Below are positions 1 to 8,745 of a stretch of DNA of 64,000 nt, piece after piece. Below the pieces are notes generated by a model that was not told where the DNA came from, searched no databases, and saw only the letters and a program-made list of their open reading frames with translations. The DNA comes from Vallitalea sp. (GTDB lineage: Bacteria > Bacillota > Clostridia > Lachnospirales > Vallitaleaceae). Position numbers and translations under genes: made by a program. The stretch lies in assembly GCA_025210515.1 (NCBI GenBank), contig JAOARM010000045.1, positions 1 to 64,000 on the forward strand, written 5' to 3'. The first letter of the stretch is position 1. Each line of letters begins with the position of its first letter.

Positions 1-938
1 AATTAATGAGTCTTTGGATACTTTTACTGCAATAAAGGTATTCATGTATGATTCAATAATTCTTTTGTTTGGAAGGGGCTGTAAATACTTTTTTTCTTTA
101 TTATATAATAGATTTGGTGGCATTAACGTAGTTCCATTAGCCTTTCATTAGCTATATGTTCTATCTTCTTAATTATCCTAATTAAATCTTCCTCTGTCTC
201 AAATTCTTCATTATAAGGCTTTAGCCAGTTTAAAAATCTGTTTTTAGACTCAACCTTTCCTTTAGTTTCAGGAGAATATGATTTGCATTTTTGTGGAATA
301 AATCTAAAATCTTTTGCAAATATTTTGAACTGATCACAGAATGCCCCTTTACTAACAATACTTGACATGTTATCTGTTAAACATATCTTAGGTACTCCAT
401 CTAATTCTTTAAATGTATCAGCTAAGCATCTTATAACATCTTCTCTGGTTCTTGTCTTAGAGTACTGGAAAATGTGCTTTCGCGAATTACTAAGAATAGA
501 TGAAAATATGTTAAACTCAAAAATCTCACCATATTTACTAACCATCTTAATATCCTCTTTCCAATCGAACTGAAGCTGTAGTCCTGGTGGAGTCTCAAAA
601 CGCGGATGTGCCTTAGTATACTTAGTTTTATTAAGCTTATTTTTATTTACATATTTTCTGAAATTTGATTCGCTACCTATTGAATTATCTAATGCGTAAA
701 AATACTGATAAACACTTGATACTCTTGTTCCAACTATAGAAAGTTTATTATTGTTGATTTCCTCTTTATATTTATCTAGAACAGATGGCTTAGGTTTTTT
801 AGACGGCTTTCCTTCATATCCATTATCATATTTCCTAATTGTATCTCTACTTACATTGTATTTTCTTGCTAGTTCACTATAATTTGGTTTTATATTCATG
901 AATTTTAAAATGCTCAGATCCCTTAATATCATTTCCAT
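1..938 (-). pseudogene. istA: IS21-family transposase IstA, frameshifted and cut by the window edge
   Basis: This is a DDE transposase of the IS21 (IstA) family. The N-terminus has a helix-turn-helix (residues about 15-45, with VSRDTIRKY). The catalytic triad is visible as D in QFDWKED, D in LTDNMSS and E in GKVESKNRF. The open frame ends after 271 residues at 123, shorter than the roughly 400-520 residues of the family. Immediately past this stop, in another frame, the minus strand reads PPNLLYNKEKKYL...PLPNKR...KVSKDSL, a typical IstA continuation. A one-base frameshift near 125-150 therefore breaks the gene. The start at 938 follows a GAGAGGA ribosome binding site. Confidence 0.85.
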
Positions 939-1030
939 GATGTCCTCTCCTCTTCATTTTATAAGCTTAGAAGATTATATCATGGTTCACAATATTGCAT
1001 AAAAACATTTTCCGGAAACTGCTTAATAAC
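1..1030 (-). mobile_element. IS21-family insertion sequence, incomplete, with one terminal region
   Basis: The minus strand encodes an IstA-type transposase that runs off the left edge. Between the istA start (938) and about 1030 lie repeated CATTTT-type motifs, as expected for the multiple terminal repeats of an IS21 end. Portal-protein homology begins in frame at about 1030, so the insertion appears to have landed in the phage portal gene. The istB partner, if present, is outside the window. The outer IS boundary is estimated from where portal homology begins, not from a defined terminal repeat. Confidence 0.7.
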
Positions 1031-1686
1031 ATTTTACCATTTACAACATACCAAAAGAATTGAACTTTGTTGAAGAAAATACACACGTATTTGGGGACAT
1101 TCCAGTTGTTGAATACAAGAACAATGATGAAAAAATTGGTGACTATGAAAATGGACAAGCAGACTGGTTAACAAAGAACATCAATGACAATCATGTTGAA
1201 AACTTGCTTGAACGTGTCAAGAAGGACATTCACAAGTTCAGTAAACCCCCTGCTTTGACTGATGAACATTTTTCTTCAAACCTAAGTGGGGTTGCAATCA
1301 GATTCAAACTTTGGGGACTTGAACAGGACACTGTAAACAAGGAAAGAAAGTTCAAGAAAGGTCTTCAAAGAAGATTTGAATTGATTTCCTCTGTCATTGG
1401 AATTCTTGATGGGAAGTCTTTTGACTATCGTGACATCAAAATCTCATTCACGAGAAACATACCAACGAACATTCTTGAATAAGTACAATTAGTTGCTACA
1501 CTTCAAGGAACTGTGTCACAAGAAACACTTCTTGCCCAGTTACCATTCATTGAAATGTAAAGGAAGAAATTGAACTGCTTGAAAACGAAGATGAAAAGCA
1601 ACAAGAAGCATTTGGATTCCAACAACCACCAACAGTGGTCAGTGATGGAAATAAATACAACAGAAGAAGAAAAGGCAGTGGAATAA
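1030..1686 (+). pseudogene. Phage portal protein (SPP1 gp6-like), C-terminal remnant
   Basis: The translation FGDIPVVEYKNN, AIRFKLWGLEQ and the tail ATLQGTVSQETLLAQLPF are typical of SPP1-type (DUF1073/Gp6-like) portal proteins, which form the dodecameric DNA entry ring of the capsid. Only the C-terminal part remains. Its 5' end is replaced by the IS21 element. A TAA at 1480-1482 interrupts the frame, homology resumes directly after it, and two further frame changes (near 1557 and near 1655) are needed to read EEIELLENEDE and the final EEEKAVE. With at least one nonsense change and two frameshifts it cannot be functional. The gp7-like gene follows, as in SPP1-type phages. Confidence 0.8.
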
Positions 1687-1726
1687 TCCTCTGCCCTTTT
1701 TTCATTTGGGAAGGAAGTGAACAAAG

Positions 1727-2566
1727 TTGGGCAAATTCAAGCGATATAGCGAAAACAGAACTATGATTAAGTCCAAGGAATATTGGATTAGACGTTCTGA
1801 ATGGATTTTTAAAAATGGTATGAAAGATACTGACAAAATAAACAAAACAATCCAAGAAGGTTACAAAGAAGTATTAGAAGACATTGAACGTGACATTTCT
1901 GTTTTCTTGGGAAGATACCAAACAATGAAAGATATCAATAAACCATTAACTATCAAAGAATATTCAAAGTCAATGGACAGTCTATGGAAAGAATATCGTA
2001 CTTTAAAACACAATAATAAACTTTCGGAAAATGCAAGGAAACGTGTCATGTCAAGAATTAATGAAATGAATGCGCGTTATAGAAGAACAAGACTTGAAGT
2101 TCTTAAAGAACATGTCAATGCAAAACTTGATTTACAAGGCATTAAAACACATGAAAAAATGATGGAAGGACTTGCAGAAATATACGGTGCTTCATTTGAT
2201 CGTAAAACTTACACACTAGCAAGGGGACTTGGTTATGGTTGGCAGTACACTTCCCCACCTTGCAAAGAAATTGAGAACGCTATTCTCTAAATGATTTGGA
2301 GTTTGACACATTATATATACATTGCAACATTGGACACTAAAACATCAAGTGTCTGCCACTCTTTAGATGGAACACGTCATGCATTCAAGGACAGACAAGC
2401 AGGAACAAACTTTGCACCAATGCACCCAAATTGTAGATCAACACATTATGATGACATTCCAAATGAATTATACGGTTATAGGGCATCAAGAAAGAATGAT
2501 GATACAGTGTATCAAGTTCCACATGATATGACTTTTAGTAACTGGGTTACCAACTTTAGACATTAA
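1727..2566 (+). pseudogene. Phage head morphogenesis protein (SPP1 gp7 / Mu F-like), broken
   Basis: The N-terminal half (1727-2290, TTG start after GGAAGG) has the basic, helical character of the minor capsid protein gp7: YWIRRSEWIFKNG and a long coiled-coil-like region. A TAA at 2288-2290 ends it. The same frame reopens at 2291 with the conserved C-terminal domain: IATLDTKTSSVC, GTNFAPMHPNCRSTHY. The family normally has a longer central region (EG-T-R helices) between these parts, so the centre appears deleted in addition to the nonsense codon. Its position directly after the portal remnant matches SPP1-like phage gene order. It is judged non-functional. Confidence 0.78.
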
Positions 2567-2773
2567 TGATTCATCTGAATTTATAGCGCAAAATATGTAC
2601 CCAGTTAGCTGATGCATGCACTGATCAAATACACAATCTTTTATGTAATTAATAAACTACATAACATCTTTCACGTCTTTGATATAAGAAAAATATAACA
2701 AATGTTACAATTGCTACTTATTGTATGTAGACTTATTGAATACATTTATTTAAAATTCATGTATGGAGGTTGG

Positions 2774-2992
2774 ATGATTATGGAAGATATAAAAAAGTTA
2801 TTTGGTTTAAATGTTCGCAAATATCGACTAGAAAGAAATCTAAGCCAAGAAAAACTTGCCGAAAAAAGTGGATTGCATAGAACGTATATAAGTGCTGTTG
2901 AAAGAGCTGAAAGAAGTATTTCGCTTGATAATATTGAAAAACTAGCAAATTCACTAAATATTGAACCATATCAGTTATTTATAAGAGACTAA
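2774..2992 (+). CDS. XRE-family helix-turn-helix regulator, probable control (C) protein of the R-M system
   Basis: This is a 73-residue single-domain Cro/C1-type DNA-binding protein: NVRKYRLERNLSQEKLAEKSGLHRTY followed by ISAVERAERS, which covers the recognition helix. The size and the position 12 bases ahead of the endonuclease gene match restriction-modification C proteins, which delay endonuclease expression until methylation is established. GGAGG at 2765-2769 supports an ATG at 2774 (spacing 4) or at 2780 (spacing 10); an earlier in-frame start at 2702 has no site and would add a non-conserved hydrophobic leader. Operators are expected upstream, but I could not pick a convincing C box. 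Role inferred from context. Confidence 0.8.
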   Translation: MIMEDIKKLFGLNVRKYRLERNLSQEKLAEKSGLHRTYISAVERAERSISLDNIEKLANSLNIEPYQLFIRD

Positions 2993-3004
2993 AGGAGGGA
3001 TTAT

Positions 3005-4006
3005 ATGGCACGAAGAAAACCATATAGCAAGTTAGTTAGGGAAAACAAAATTATTGCCCCTCATGTGAAGGGCATGGGAGATGTTGTTTTTAGGCAATTT
3101 CAATGTTTGAATCATTGTTGCCAAAATATCATAATCGTAAAAGAAGATGATATTAAAGACGATTTTGATATTGAATGCCCAGCATGTGGCTTTCATCATA
3201 TTGATGGAGAAGAAACAAAGTTTTTTGATTATAGGATGGAAGTTACTAGTGAAAATGTAACTTCCACGGTAGAAAATGGTGAATTTACTATTTACCATGA
3301 AGAATATATTGAAAGTTCTATGCGATGTAAATATTGTATTATATGTAATGCTTTGAAAACACTTGATGAATTCGATAACCACAGTTCTAGAAAATCCAAG
3401 AAACAAGGAGAATGTAGACAGTGCAAAAAAATTTACAACAGTATTAAAAATGGAACTAGAACCTCTGATCAACATCGTGAATCAGGTCAAAAACGTCGAT
3501 TATTACTTGATATTGCAAATATGAAAGTAAATAGCAAGGAAGTATACAAAAATTATGACTATACTTGTTTTGCATGTGGTGCGGATTTATCAGAAGTAAC
3601 AACTGCGAAAGAACGTCCCCTTGACCACACACTTCCTGTATTCTATTTATGGCCTTTGACCACCAAAAGTGCTACATTATTATGCCGAACATGTAACGGG
3701 CAAAAGTCTGGTGCTTGGCCATCAGACTTTTACTCCATACAGCAATTGAAACTTCTATCTATTAAGACTGGTATCGATTACACAATATTATCTGGTAAAC
3801 CAAAATACAATCCTGATGCAATTGCTAAATTAAGTAACACTGAATTTGTTGATGCGTTGCTTGTTAAATATACGAAATATATGGCTGATACAATTATCCC
3901 ATTAAGAAATAGGCTAATTAGAGATATTAATTTCGATTTCTTCGAGTACTCTAACATAATATCTCAAGACTGGATTGATTATGCCAACAAGCAATTAAAA
4001 AGATAG
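3005..4006 (+). CDS. HNH-type restriction endonuclease (probable)
   Basis: The protein has 333 residues. An N-terminal zinc-finger-like region contains CLNHCC and CPACGFHH; a second CXXC pair set (CKYCIICN, CRQCKK) follows. The C-terminal half holds an HNH core: CFACGADL, the catalytic-type DHTLP, then LCRTCNGQKSG. Such HNH proteins act as type II restriction enzymes cutting near or within an asymmetric site, often with several zinc ribbons. It lies directly after the C-protein gene with GGAGGG as ribosome binding site and converges on two DNA methyltransferase genes across a shared terminator. Recognition sequence cannot be read from the protein. A homing endonuclease is the alternative, but the methyltransferase context argues against it. 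Confidence 0.8.
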   Translation: MARRKPYSKLVRENKIIAPHVKGMGDVVFRQFQCLNHCCQNIIIVKEDDIKDDFDIECPACGFHHIDGEETKFFDYRMEVTSENVTSTVENGEFTIYHEEYIESSMRCKYCIICNALKTLDEFDNHSSRKSKKQGECRQCKKIYNSIKNGTRTSDQHRESGQKRRLLLDIANMKVNSKEVYKNYDYTCFACGADLSEVTTAKERPLDHTLPVFYLWPLTTKSATLLCRTCNGQKSGAWPSDFYSIQQLKLLSIKTGIDYTILSGKPKYNPDAIAKLSNTEFVDALLVKYTKYMADTIIPLRNRLIRDINFDFFEYSNIISQDWIDYANKQLKR

Positions 4007-4024
4007 CCATAAAGCTATCTTTTT
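3997..4024. terminator. Bidirectional intrinsic terminator between endonuclease and methyltransferase genes
   Basis: AAAAAGATAGC and GCTATCTTTTT form an 11-bp stem with a six-base loop, flanked by A and T runs so it can work on both strands. It overlaps the stop codons of both convergent genes. Confidence 0.85.
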
Positions 4025-5148
4025 TCAAGGAATAAAAACTGATGATGTGTTGTTCCTCCTTTATCTTTTACACCATGTTTTTCAATTTGCGATACATCTT
4101 CATCTGCTACATAAATTACCTTGAACCATCGCTCGGAGTATTTTATTAATTCATCAGCCATATTACAATTTTTTGTTTTTCCTAGATGAAGAATCAATTT
4201 GCCTTTATCCTTCAAAACTTCACTGCACATACTAAAAAACTGTAGATATATACCCATGTCTTTCTTTTGCAATGAATCTAAAAATGTTTCTTGTGCATTC
4301 TTGAAATCTTCTGGTTCCCATCCTGCAAACCATAATCTTAACCAATTATGCGTATAAAATTTAATTGATGCTGCAAACGGAGGTGAAGAAATTATAACAT
4401 CAACCTTTTTGTTCATCTTTTTGTGTATTTGTAATGCATCACCATAGAACATCTCACCTCTAGTATAATTTTGAATATCCTCCGAAAAAACAATCTTAAG
4501 CTTGTTTTTAATATGTTTAATTAAATTTTTGTATTCAAATTCTCCACTTGGGGCATATGGTGTTAAAGAATGTGATCTTCTTGATAAAGCATATGGTCTA
4601 TTTCCATGTAAAACATGCATTAAAGATGCCATTACTAAAGCTTCGCTTGAGCTTAATTTATGTTTATTCTTAAAAAACTCACGAGCCAATACAATCTCAA
4701 CAAATGTATTCCGCTCATAATAATCTTTTAACGTTTTATTAAATCCAAAATTAGAATAGGGTATTTGCTTATTCAAGTACTTTAATCGATTATTATTAAT
4801 ATATTTTTCTAAGTCATTTACCACAACTAAAGTCTCATCTACTTTAGGAAATTCTAGCTTAGCTTTTGAAACAACAAAAGCAAGATTACTTAAATCATTC
4901 CCCATACCAATTCGTCCTTGTAAACAAGCTTCAAATGGTATAGTTCCAACACCTGATAAAGGGTCTAATACAATATCTCCCCGCTCTGTAAAAGTTTTAA
5001 TAAGAAGATGTGCTATAGACGGTTTCAACTTCCCATGATATGAACATAAAGAATGCCACTTGCTACCCCAATTCCTTTTACTATATGGTTCTTTTAAATA
5101 CGGTAAATCATTCATAAAACATATTGCTGTATTTTTATAGTTATTCAT
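4015..5148 (-). CDS. DNA methyltransferase of the R-M system (second of two, SPPF type)
   Basis: The 377-residue protein is an S-adenosylmethionine-dependent amino-methyltransferase. Motif I is DPLSGVGT (D62) and motif IV is ISSPPF (about residue 255), with FEACLQGR after motif I as in class-beta/N4-cytosine or N6-adenine enzymes. Its ATG overlaps the stop of the upstream methyltransferase (ATGA), so the two are translationally coupled. Two different methyltransferases beside one endonuclease usually mean an asymmetric recognition site with one enzyme per strand. Which base is methylated cannot be decided by eye; SPPF/SPPY signatures lean to N4-cytosine. Confidence 0.87.
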   Translation of the reverse strand: MNNYKNTAICFMNDLPYLKEPYSKRNWGSKWHSLCSYHGKLKPSIAHLLIKTFTERGDIVLDPLSGVGTIPFEACLQGRIGMGNDLSNLAFVVSKAKLEFPKVDETLVVVNDLEKYINNNRLKYLNKQIPYSNFGFNKTLKDYYERNTFVEIVLAREFFKNKHKLSSSEALVMASLMHVLHGNRPYALSRRSHSLTPYAPSGEFEYKNLIKHIKNKLKIVFSEDIQNYTRGEMFYGDALQIHKKMNKKVDVIISSPPFAASIKFYTHNWLRLWFAGWEPEDFKNAQETFLDSLQKKDMGIYLQFFSMCSEVLKDKGKLILHLGKTKNCNMADELIKYSERWFKVIYVADEDVSQIEKHGVKDKGGTTHHQFLFLEKR

Positions 5149-6569
5149 TTAGTGTTCATACCTTTCTCAAAAATTATTACTCTCTGACTCAATAACATAC
5201 CGTTCTTTGATTTCCTATTTCTAATCACTTCATTTGATATTTCAAGAAATCCATTTGATTTAGCAATTTTTGAAATAAGTTTATCAACTGGAATATGAAC
5301 ACCATAATATTGTGAATCACCGATATCAAAATAGACTCGACCTCTATCTTTGAGAAGCCTATAGAAGTTTATAAAAGTAGTATTAATATCACTAAAATAA
5401 GCTCTTACTAATTTAGGTATTCTTTTATCTTTAGCTACATCATCTAGTGCTCTTGCATATTTTTCAACGAATTCTAATTCAGTATGTGAATCTATTGATT
5501 TTGACACATTATTTATTCCTGCGGTTATTGCATTAGTTCTTAATTCTTTCAAATCTTTTTCATCACTTATAAAATCAAGTATCCATAACTCCAGTTTTGT
5601 ATTTCGAAAATAATTTGTACCATTTACATAAGGTGGTGAAGTAATTATTACATCAACTTTATTCTCATATTCAACATATCGCTTTTTAGCATTATCACCA
5701 ATTAATTTCATTTCTATCAAACTAATATCTTTAACACTTTTGATATCATTCAAGATCTTTAATAATTGATCAATATATCGAGAGTTCATGTCATTCGGTA
5801 TTCTCTTTAACTCTGAACCTTTTCTTCTTCTTAAATCAACTGAACGAATCATATTTGAACATTCAACAAGAATTCCTACTAAGGATAATTTAAACAGATC
5901 TCTAATATCATCATCTCTAATAAGACTGTAATACTTTTTAATCTTAGCTATTGTTTTTATATTATCTTCACTGAAAAAATCATATGTAAAATATAATGAA
6001 TTTATGTAAATCGTATAATCAATATCACTAGATAACCTTTTATTTGTTTCTTTTACATAATTATCAATTTCAATTCTAAATTTATCTATTTTATTATTGT
6101 TAATAATGCTTCTAACAACGTTTACCTTGGTATTCGCGACAAAACGCATGAGGGGATTTACCTCTGTGCCAATTGATCTATAACCATTAAAAGCACATGT
6201 TAGAGTTGTTGTTCCACTCCCATTAAATGGGTCATATACTAAAGCATCCAAGTCATATTCTTTAATAATCGCTTCTACAAATCCTTGTGAAAATCCTTCA
6301 ATATATGGATACCATCTATGAATTGACTCTTTTTTATTATTTGTAAATGTAACATCACTTCCACTCAAATTCATAGTTTTTTGATACCCCATCATATCTT
6401 CTTCAGTAGAATTAAAGATTCTACTTAGCTTTTTAAGCATTCGTTGCGATATTTTGCAGTTACCTTTCTCTAACTTAGTTATATACGACTCAGTTACCTG
6501 ACATAAATTGGCTAACTCACTGATAGATATATCATTAGCAAGCCTTATTTTTTTGAGATTGTTCTCCAT
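5145..6569 (-). CDS. DNA methyltransferase with N-terminal XRE helix-turn-helix
   Basis: The protein has 474 residues. Residues 1-60 form an XRE-type helix-turn-helix (ISISELANLCQVTESYITKLEKG). The rest is a methyltransferase: motif I DPFNGSGT (D113), followed by GTEVNPLMRFVANTK, and motif IV IITSPPYVNG (about residue 315). A methyltransferase fused to a DNA-binding domain often represses its own promoter, as in SsoII/EcoRII-like enzymes. Here it starts the two-gene methyltransferase operon and overlaps the second enzyme by ATGA. The system thus has two potential regulators: this domain and the separate control protein at 2774. The promoter should lie in 6570-6700. Confidence 0.87.
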   Translation of the reverse strand: MENNLKKIRLANDISISELANLCQVTESYITKLEKGNCKISQRMLKKLSRIFNSTEEDMMGYQKTMNLSGSDVTFTNNKKESIHRWYPYIEGFSQGFVEAIIKEYDLDALVYDPFNGSGTTTLTCAFNGYRSIGTEVNPLMRFVANTKVNVVRSIINNNKIDKFRIEIDNYVKETNKRLSSDIDYTIYINSLYFTYDFFSEDNIKTIAKIKKYYSLIRDDDIRDLFKLSLVGILVECSNMIRSVDLRRRKGSELKRIPNDMNSRYIDQLLKILNDIKSVKDISLIEMKLIGDNAKKRYVEYENKVDVIITSPPYVNGTNYFRNTKLELWILDFISDEKDLKELRTNAITAGINNVSKSIDSHTELEFVEKYARALDDVAKDKRIPKLVRAYFSDINTTFINFYRLLKDRGRVYFDIGDSQYYGVHIPVDKLISKIAKSNGFLEISNEVIRNRKSKNGMLLSQRVIIFEKGMNTK

Positions 6570-6886
6570 AATTATTCAAGTTTATCCTTTCTGTTATTCA
6601 GTTTATCTTCTAGATTGTAACATAAGTACCCTTAAAATAATATAGCTATGGTTAGATTTTTTTAGTACTCCATAATTTCAATTATTAATTGACTACTACG
6701 GTTAAATACATAATCGTTAAAGATTCTAACCATACAGGTTCCCTTTTGTGTCATTTTGGTGTTGTAAAGTTGTCCCAAGTATGATAAAATTGAAAAAAAG
6801 CAAAACAGTAATCTAAAGTAAGGTTACGGAATTAATCTGACGAATGCCTGATGGTCACTGGGTTTGAAGACAACCAACCAATTTTC
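6570..6886. other. Gene-free stretch between the methyltransferase operon and the tRNA remnant
   Basis: About 320 bases without a convincing gene. The part next to 6569 must carry the methyltransferase promoter and likely the target of its HTH domain. No integrase gene is present although this would be the expected place beside an attachment site, so the integrase is either lost or at the other end. The 5' portion near 6840 (CGAATG followed by TGATGG) can pair imperfectly with the tRNA acceptor strand, five of seven positions, but spacing is too long for an intact tRNA. Confidence 0.6.
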
Positions 6887-6942
6887 GAGACTCAAAATCT
6901 ACCGGTGGTGACATCGTAAGGGTTCGAGTCCCTTCATCCGCA
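6887..6942 (+). tRNA. 3' half of tRNA-Leu(CAA), attachment-site remnant
   Basis: The sequence contains the anticodon loop CTCAAAA (anticodon CAA), a long-variable-arm region GGTGGTGACATC, the T arm GGTTCGAGTCC and the acceptor strand CATCCGCA with discriminator A. The 5' half of a leucine tRNA (expected GCGGATG... directly upstream at normal spacing) is not recognisable. This is what remains at one end when an element integrates into a tRNA gene and rebuilds the gene at its other end. An intact tRNA-Leu should therefore lie outside the window to the left. CCA is not encoded. Confidence 0.7.
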
Positions 6943-6948
6943 TTCTTT

Positions 6949-6977
6949 AAAAGGGTTTCATTAATTGGAACCCTTTT
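6949..6977 (+). terminator. Intrinsic terminator after the tRNA-Leu remnant
   Basis: AAAAGGGTT pairs with AACCCTTTT (9 bp, 11-base loop) seven bases beyond the tRNA 3' end. It looks like the original terminator of the tRNA gene, which supports reading this side as the chromosomal flank. Confidence 0.8.
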
Positions 6978-7106
6978 ATTGTACCCAAATTTTAATAAAT
7001 ATATCTTAATTAAGTCTATAGATACTATGCAAAATATTCTATAGTATCTTCAATAATCACAAAATATATCTAGTTAAAATATAAACGAAAGGAGCTTACT
7101 ACTACC

Positions 7107-7676
7107 GTGACAAAAGAAATAGTTTTTGTAACATCCAACAAAGGGAAAATAGCTTCAGCACAAAGCTGTATTAGTGATGTAAAAGTAATACCTTATAATG
7201 CTAAGTTAATTGAACCAAGAAGTGATGATATTAAAGAAATAGCAAAGTAAAAAGTACTACAAGCTTATAATCTAGTAAACAAACCTTGTATTGCTCTAGA
7301 TTCTGGATTTTTTGTAGATGAATTAAACGGTTTTCCAAAAGCTTATGTTCATCATATGTTAGATACAATAGGTATAGAAGGATTACTAAAGCTAATGAAT
7401 GGTACATTAAATAGAAAATGTGAGTTTAAAACTTGTTTAGCCTATTATGATGGGGAAACAATGAAATTCTTTGAAAGTAATACGCCTGGAAGAATATCAA
7501 CAGAAATAAGAGGCAATAATAATGAAAGTAAATGGTCAGATTTATGGTACATATTTATTCCCAATGGTTTTGATAAAACATTAGCTGAATTTAGCGATAA
7601 AGACTTTCAATTATATAATCATATGAAGAAAGAATCCTGTATAAAAGAATTTGGAAAATGGTTTAAAAACTTTTAA
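7107..7676 (+). pseudogene. HAM1/RdgB-type dITP/XTP pyrophosphatase, interrupted by one in-frame stop
   Basis: Reading from GTG at 7107 (GGAG upstream at 7091) gives the HAM1 family N-terminus VFVTSNKGKIASAQ, then a TAA at 7248-7250, then KVLQAYNLVNKPCIALDSGFFVDELNGFPKAY in the same frame, matching the family ALDSG core and metal-binding aspartate region. The remainder to 7676 completes a roughly 190-residue protein, the usual length. HAM1 enzymes hydrolyse non-canonical purine nucleoside triphosphates. A single G-to-T change (GAA to TAA) would explain the stop. The downstream part has an internal ATG at 7356, but a product from there would lack the active-site N-terminus. Confidence 0.8.
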
Positions 7677-7728
7677 CAACTCTTCACACTTACAAATACA
7701 CTAATAAATAATAAGGAGCATAATAATA

Positions 7729-8364
7729 ATGAAAAATTTAGATTTTATTTATAATAGACATAGCGTTAGAAAATTTACTCAAGATGATATTCCAATGGAA
7801 GATTTAAAAAAGATTCTTGAAGCCTCAACATATTGTTGTTCTGCTAAAAATGCTCAAAACTGGCATTTTGTAATCATAAAAAATCAAGATAAAGCAAATC
7901 AATTAGCAAAAGCAATAGAAGAAAAAAATACAGAAATAGCCAACCAATTACAAGATGAAAAACAAAAAATAGCATTTAAAAAGTTTGTGAGATTTGCAAC
8001 GTTCTTTAAAGACGCTCCAATTACTATATTAGTATATTGTAGTTCATACGTTCCTACAGGTTTAAAAGAAATGAATATACTAGAAGGATACGAAGAAGAA
8101 CTTAAACATATTGTAGAAATGTCCCCACAAATGCAAAATATAGGTGCTTTAATTCAAAGCTTATTATTAGCTGCAACTGAAATAGGATACGGTGCTAGTT
8201 GGATAACAAGTGGAAATTATGCATCAAAAGAAATATCTAATGTGATAGATTTCAAAAAAGAAGGATATTCCCTTGCAGCTATTGTACCAATAGGAGTTCC
8301 TCAGCCACCAATTAAAAGTCCAGGAAGAAAACCTATAGAAGATGTAATATCAATTATTGAATAA
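7729..8364 (+). CDS. Nitroreductase-family flavoprotein
   Basis: The 211-residue protein starts with the family hallmark YNRHSVRKFTQDDIP, followed by LKKILEASTYCCSAKNAQNWHFVII, the FMN-binding N-terminal region. The C-terminal part carries GALIQSLLLAATEIGYGASWI and AAIVPIGVPQ, also typical. Members are FMN-dependent NAD(P)H oxidoreductases acting on nitro compounds, quinones or flavins; the substrate cannot be predicted. AAGGAG precedes the ATG at 7729 by about 11 bases. It stands 52 bases after the broken HAM1 gene and may be co-transcribed with it. Confidence 0.9.
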   Translation: MKNLDFIYNRHSVRKFTQDDIPMEDLKKILEASTYCCSAKNAQNWHFVIIKNQDKANQLAKAIEEKNTEIANQLQDEKQKIAFKKFVRFATFFKDAPITILVYCSSYVPTGLKEMNILEGYEEELKHIVEMSPQMQNIGALIQSLLLAATEIGYGASWITSGNYASKEISNVIDFKKEGYSLAAIVPIGVPQPPIKSPGRKPIEDVISIIE

Positions 8365-8505
8365 TAACAATATTAATCATTATTAAAAGCATATGCTCAA
8401 ATCAGCATATTTGCTACATCTATTAAAAAATTAGTACCTTTGCATCATTTTACCAAAGTTATCTTGATAATCAAACTAATTTATTTTATAATGAGCTTAC
8501 ATCCG

Positions 8506-8590
8506 ATAAAGGCAAACCTTTCAAAAGAATGGGACGCAAAACTATAGGACCTTCCTCTTCATGCAAGAGATGGTAGCCAGTTGCCGAAGA
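8506..8590 (+). promoter_or_regulatory. Cyclic-di-GMP-I (GEMM) riboswitch
   Basis: The stretch holds the conserved GEMM-I elements in order: GGCAAACC at 8511, a short stem closing on an AAAA loop and GAATGGG, GGACGCAAAACTA at 8532, a variable P3 hairpin (CTCTT/AAGAG), and GGTAGCCAG then TTGCCG at 8572-8586, whose TTGCC pairs back to GGCAA to close P1. The class binds cyclic di-GMP between the two helices. It lies 155 bases upstream of the secreted repeat protein at 8746 on the same strand. No terminator with a T run follows directly, so whether it acts on termination or translation is not visible. Confidence 0.88.
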
Positions 8591-8745
8591 GACAATATAA
8601 ACATTGTGATTATATTTGCTTATTATAATATATTTACATACCTCTAAAAACAATCATATATTGAATCTCTTCATATCATTAATTTTTAACGGATGGTATC
8701 TATAAACAAGCTATATTACAAGCTATTAAGTAAGGAGGTTCAATA

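Noticed and set aside
6840..6942. Intact tRNA-Leu gene
   Set aside because: The 5' half cannot form acceptor, D and anticodon stems at normal spacing; only the 3' half is convincing.
7248..7250. Stop codon recoding in the HAM1 gene
   Set aside because: The codon is TAA, which is not used for selenocysteine or pyrrolysine; a nonsense mutation is simpler.
8388..8416. Terminator after the nitroreductase gene
   Set aside because: GCATAT repeats can pair, but the stem is imperfect and no T run follows.
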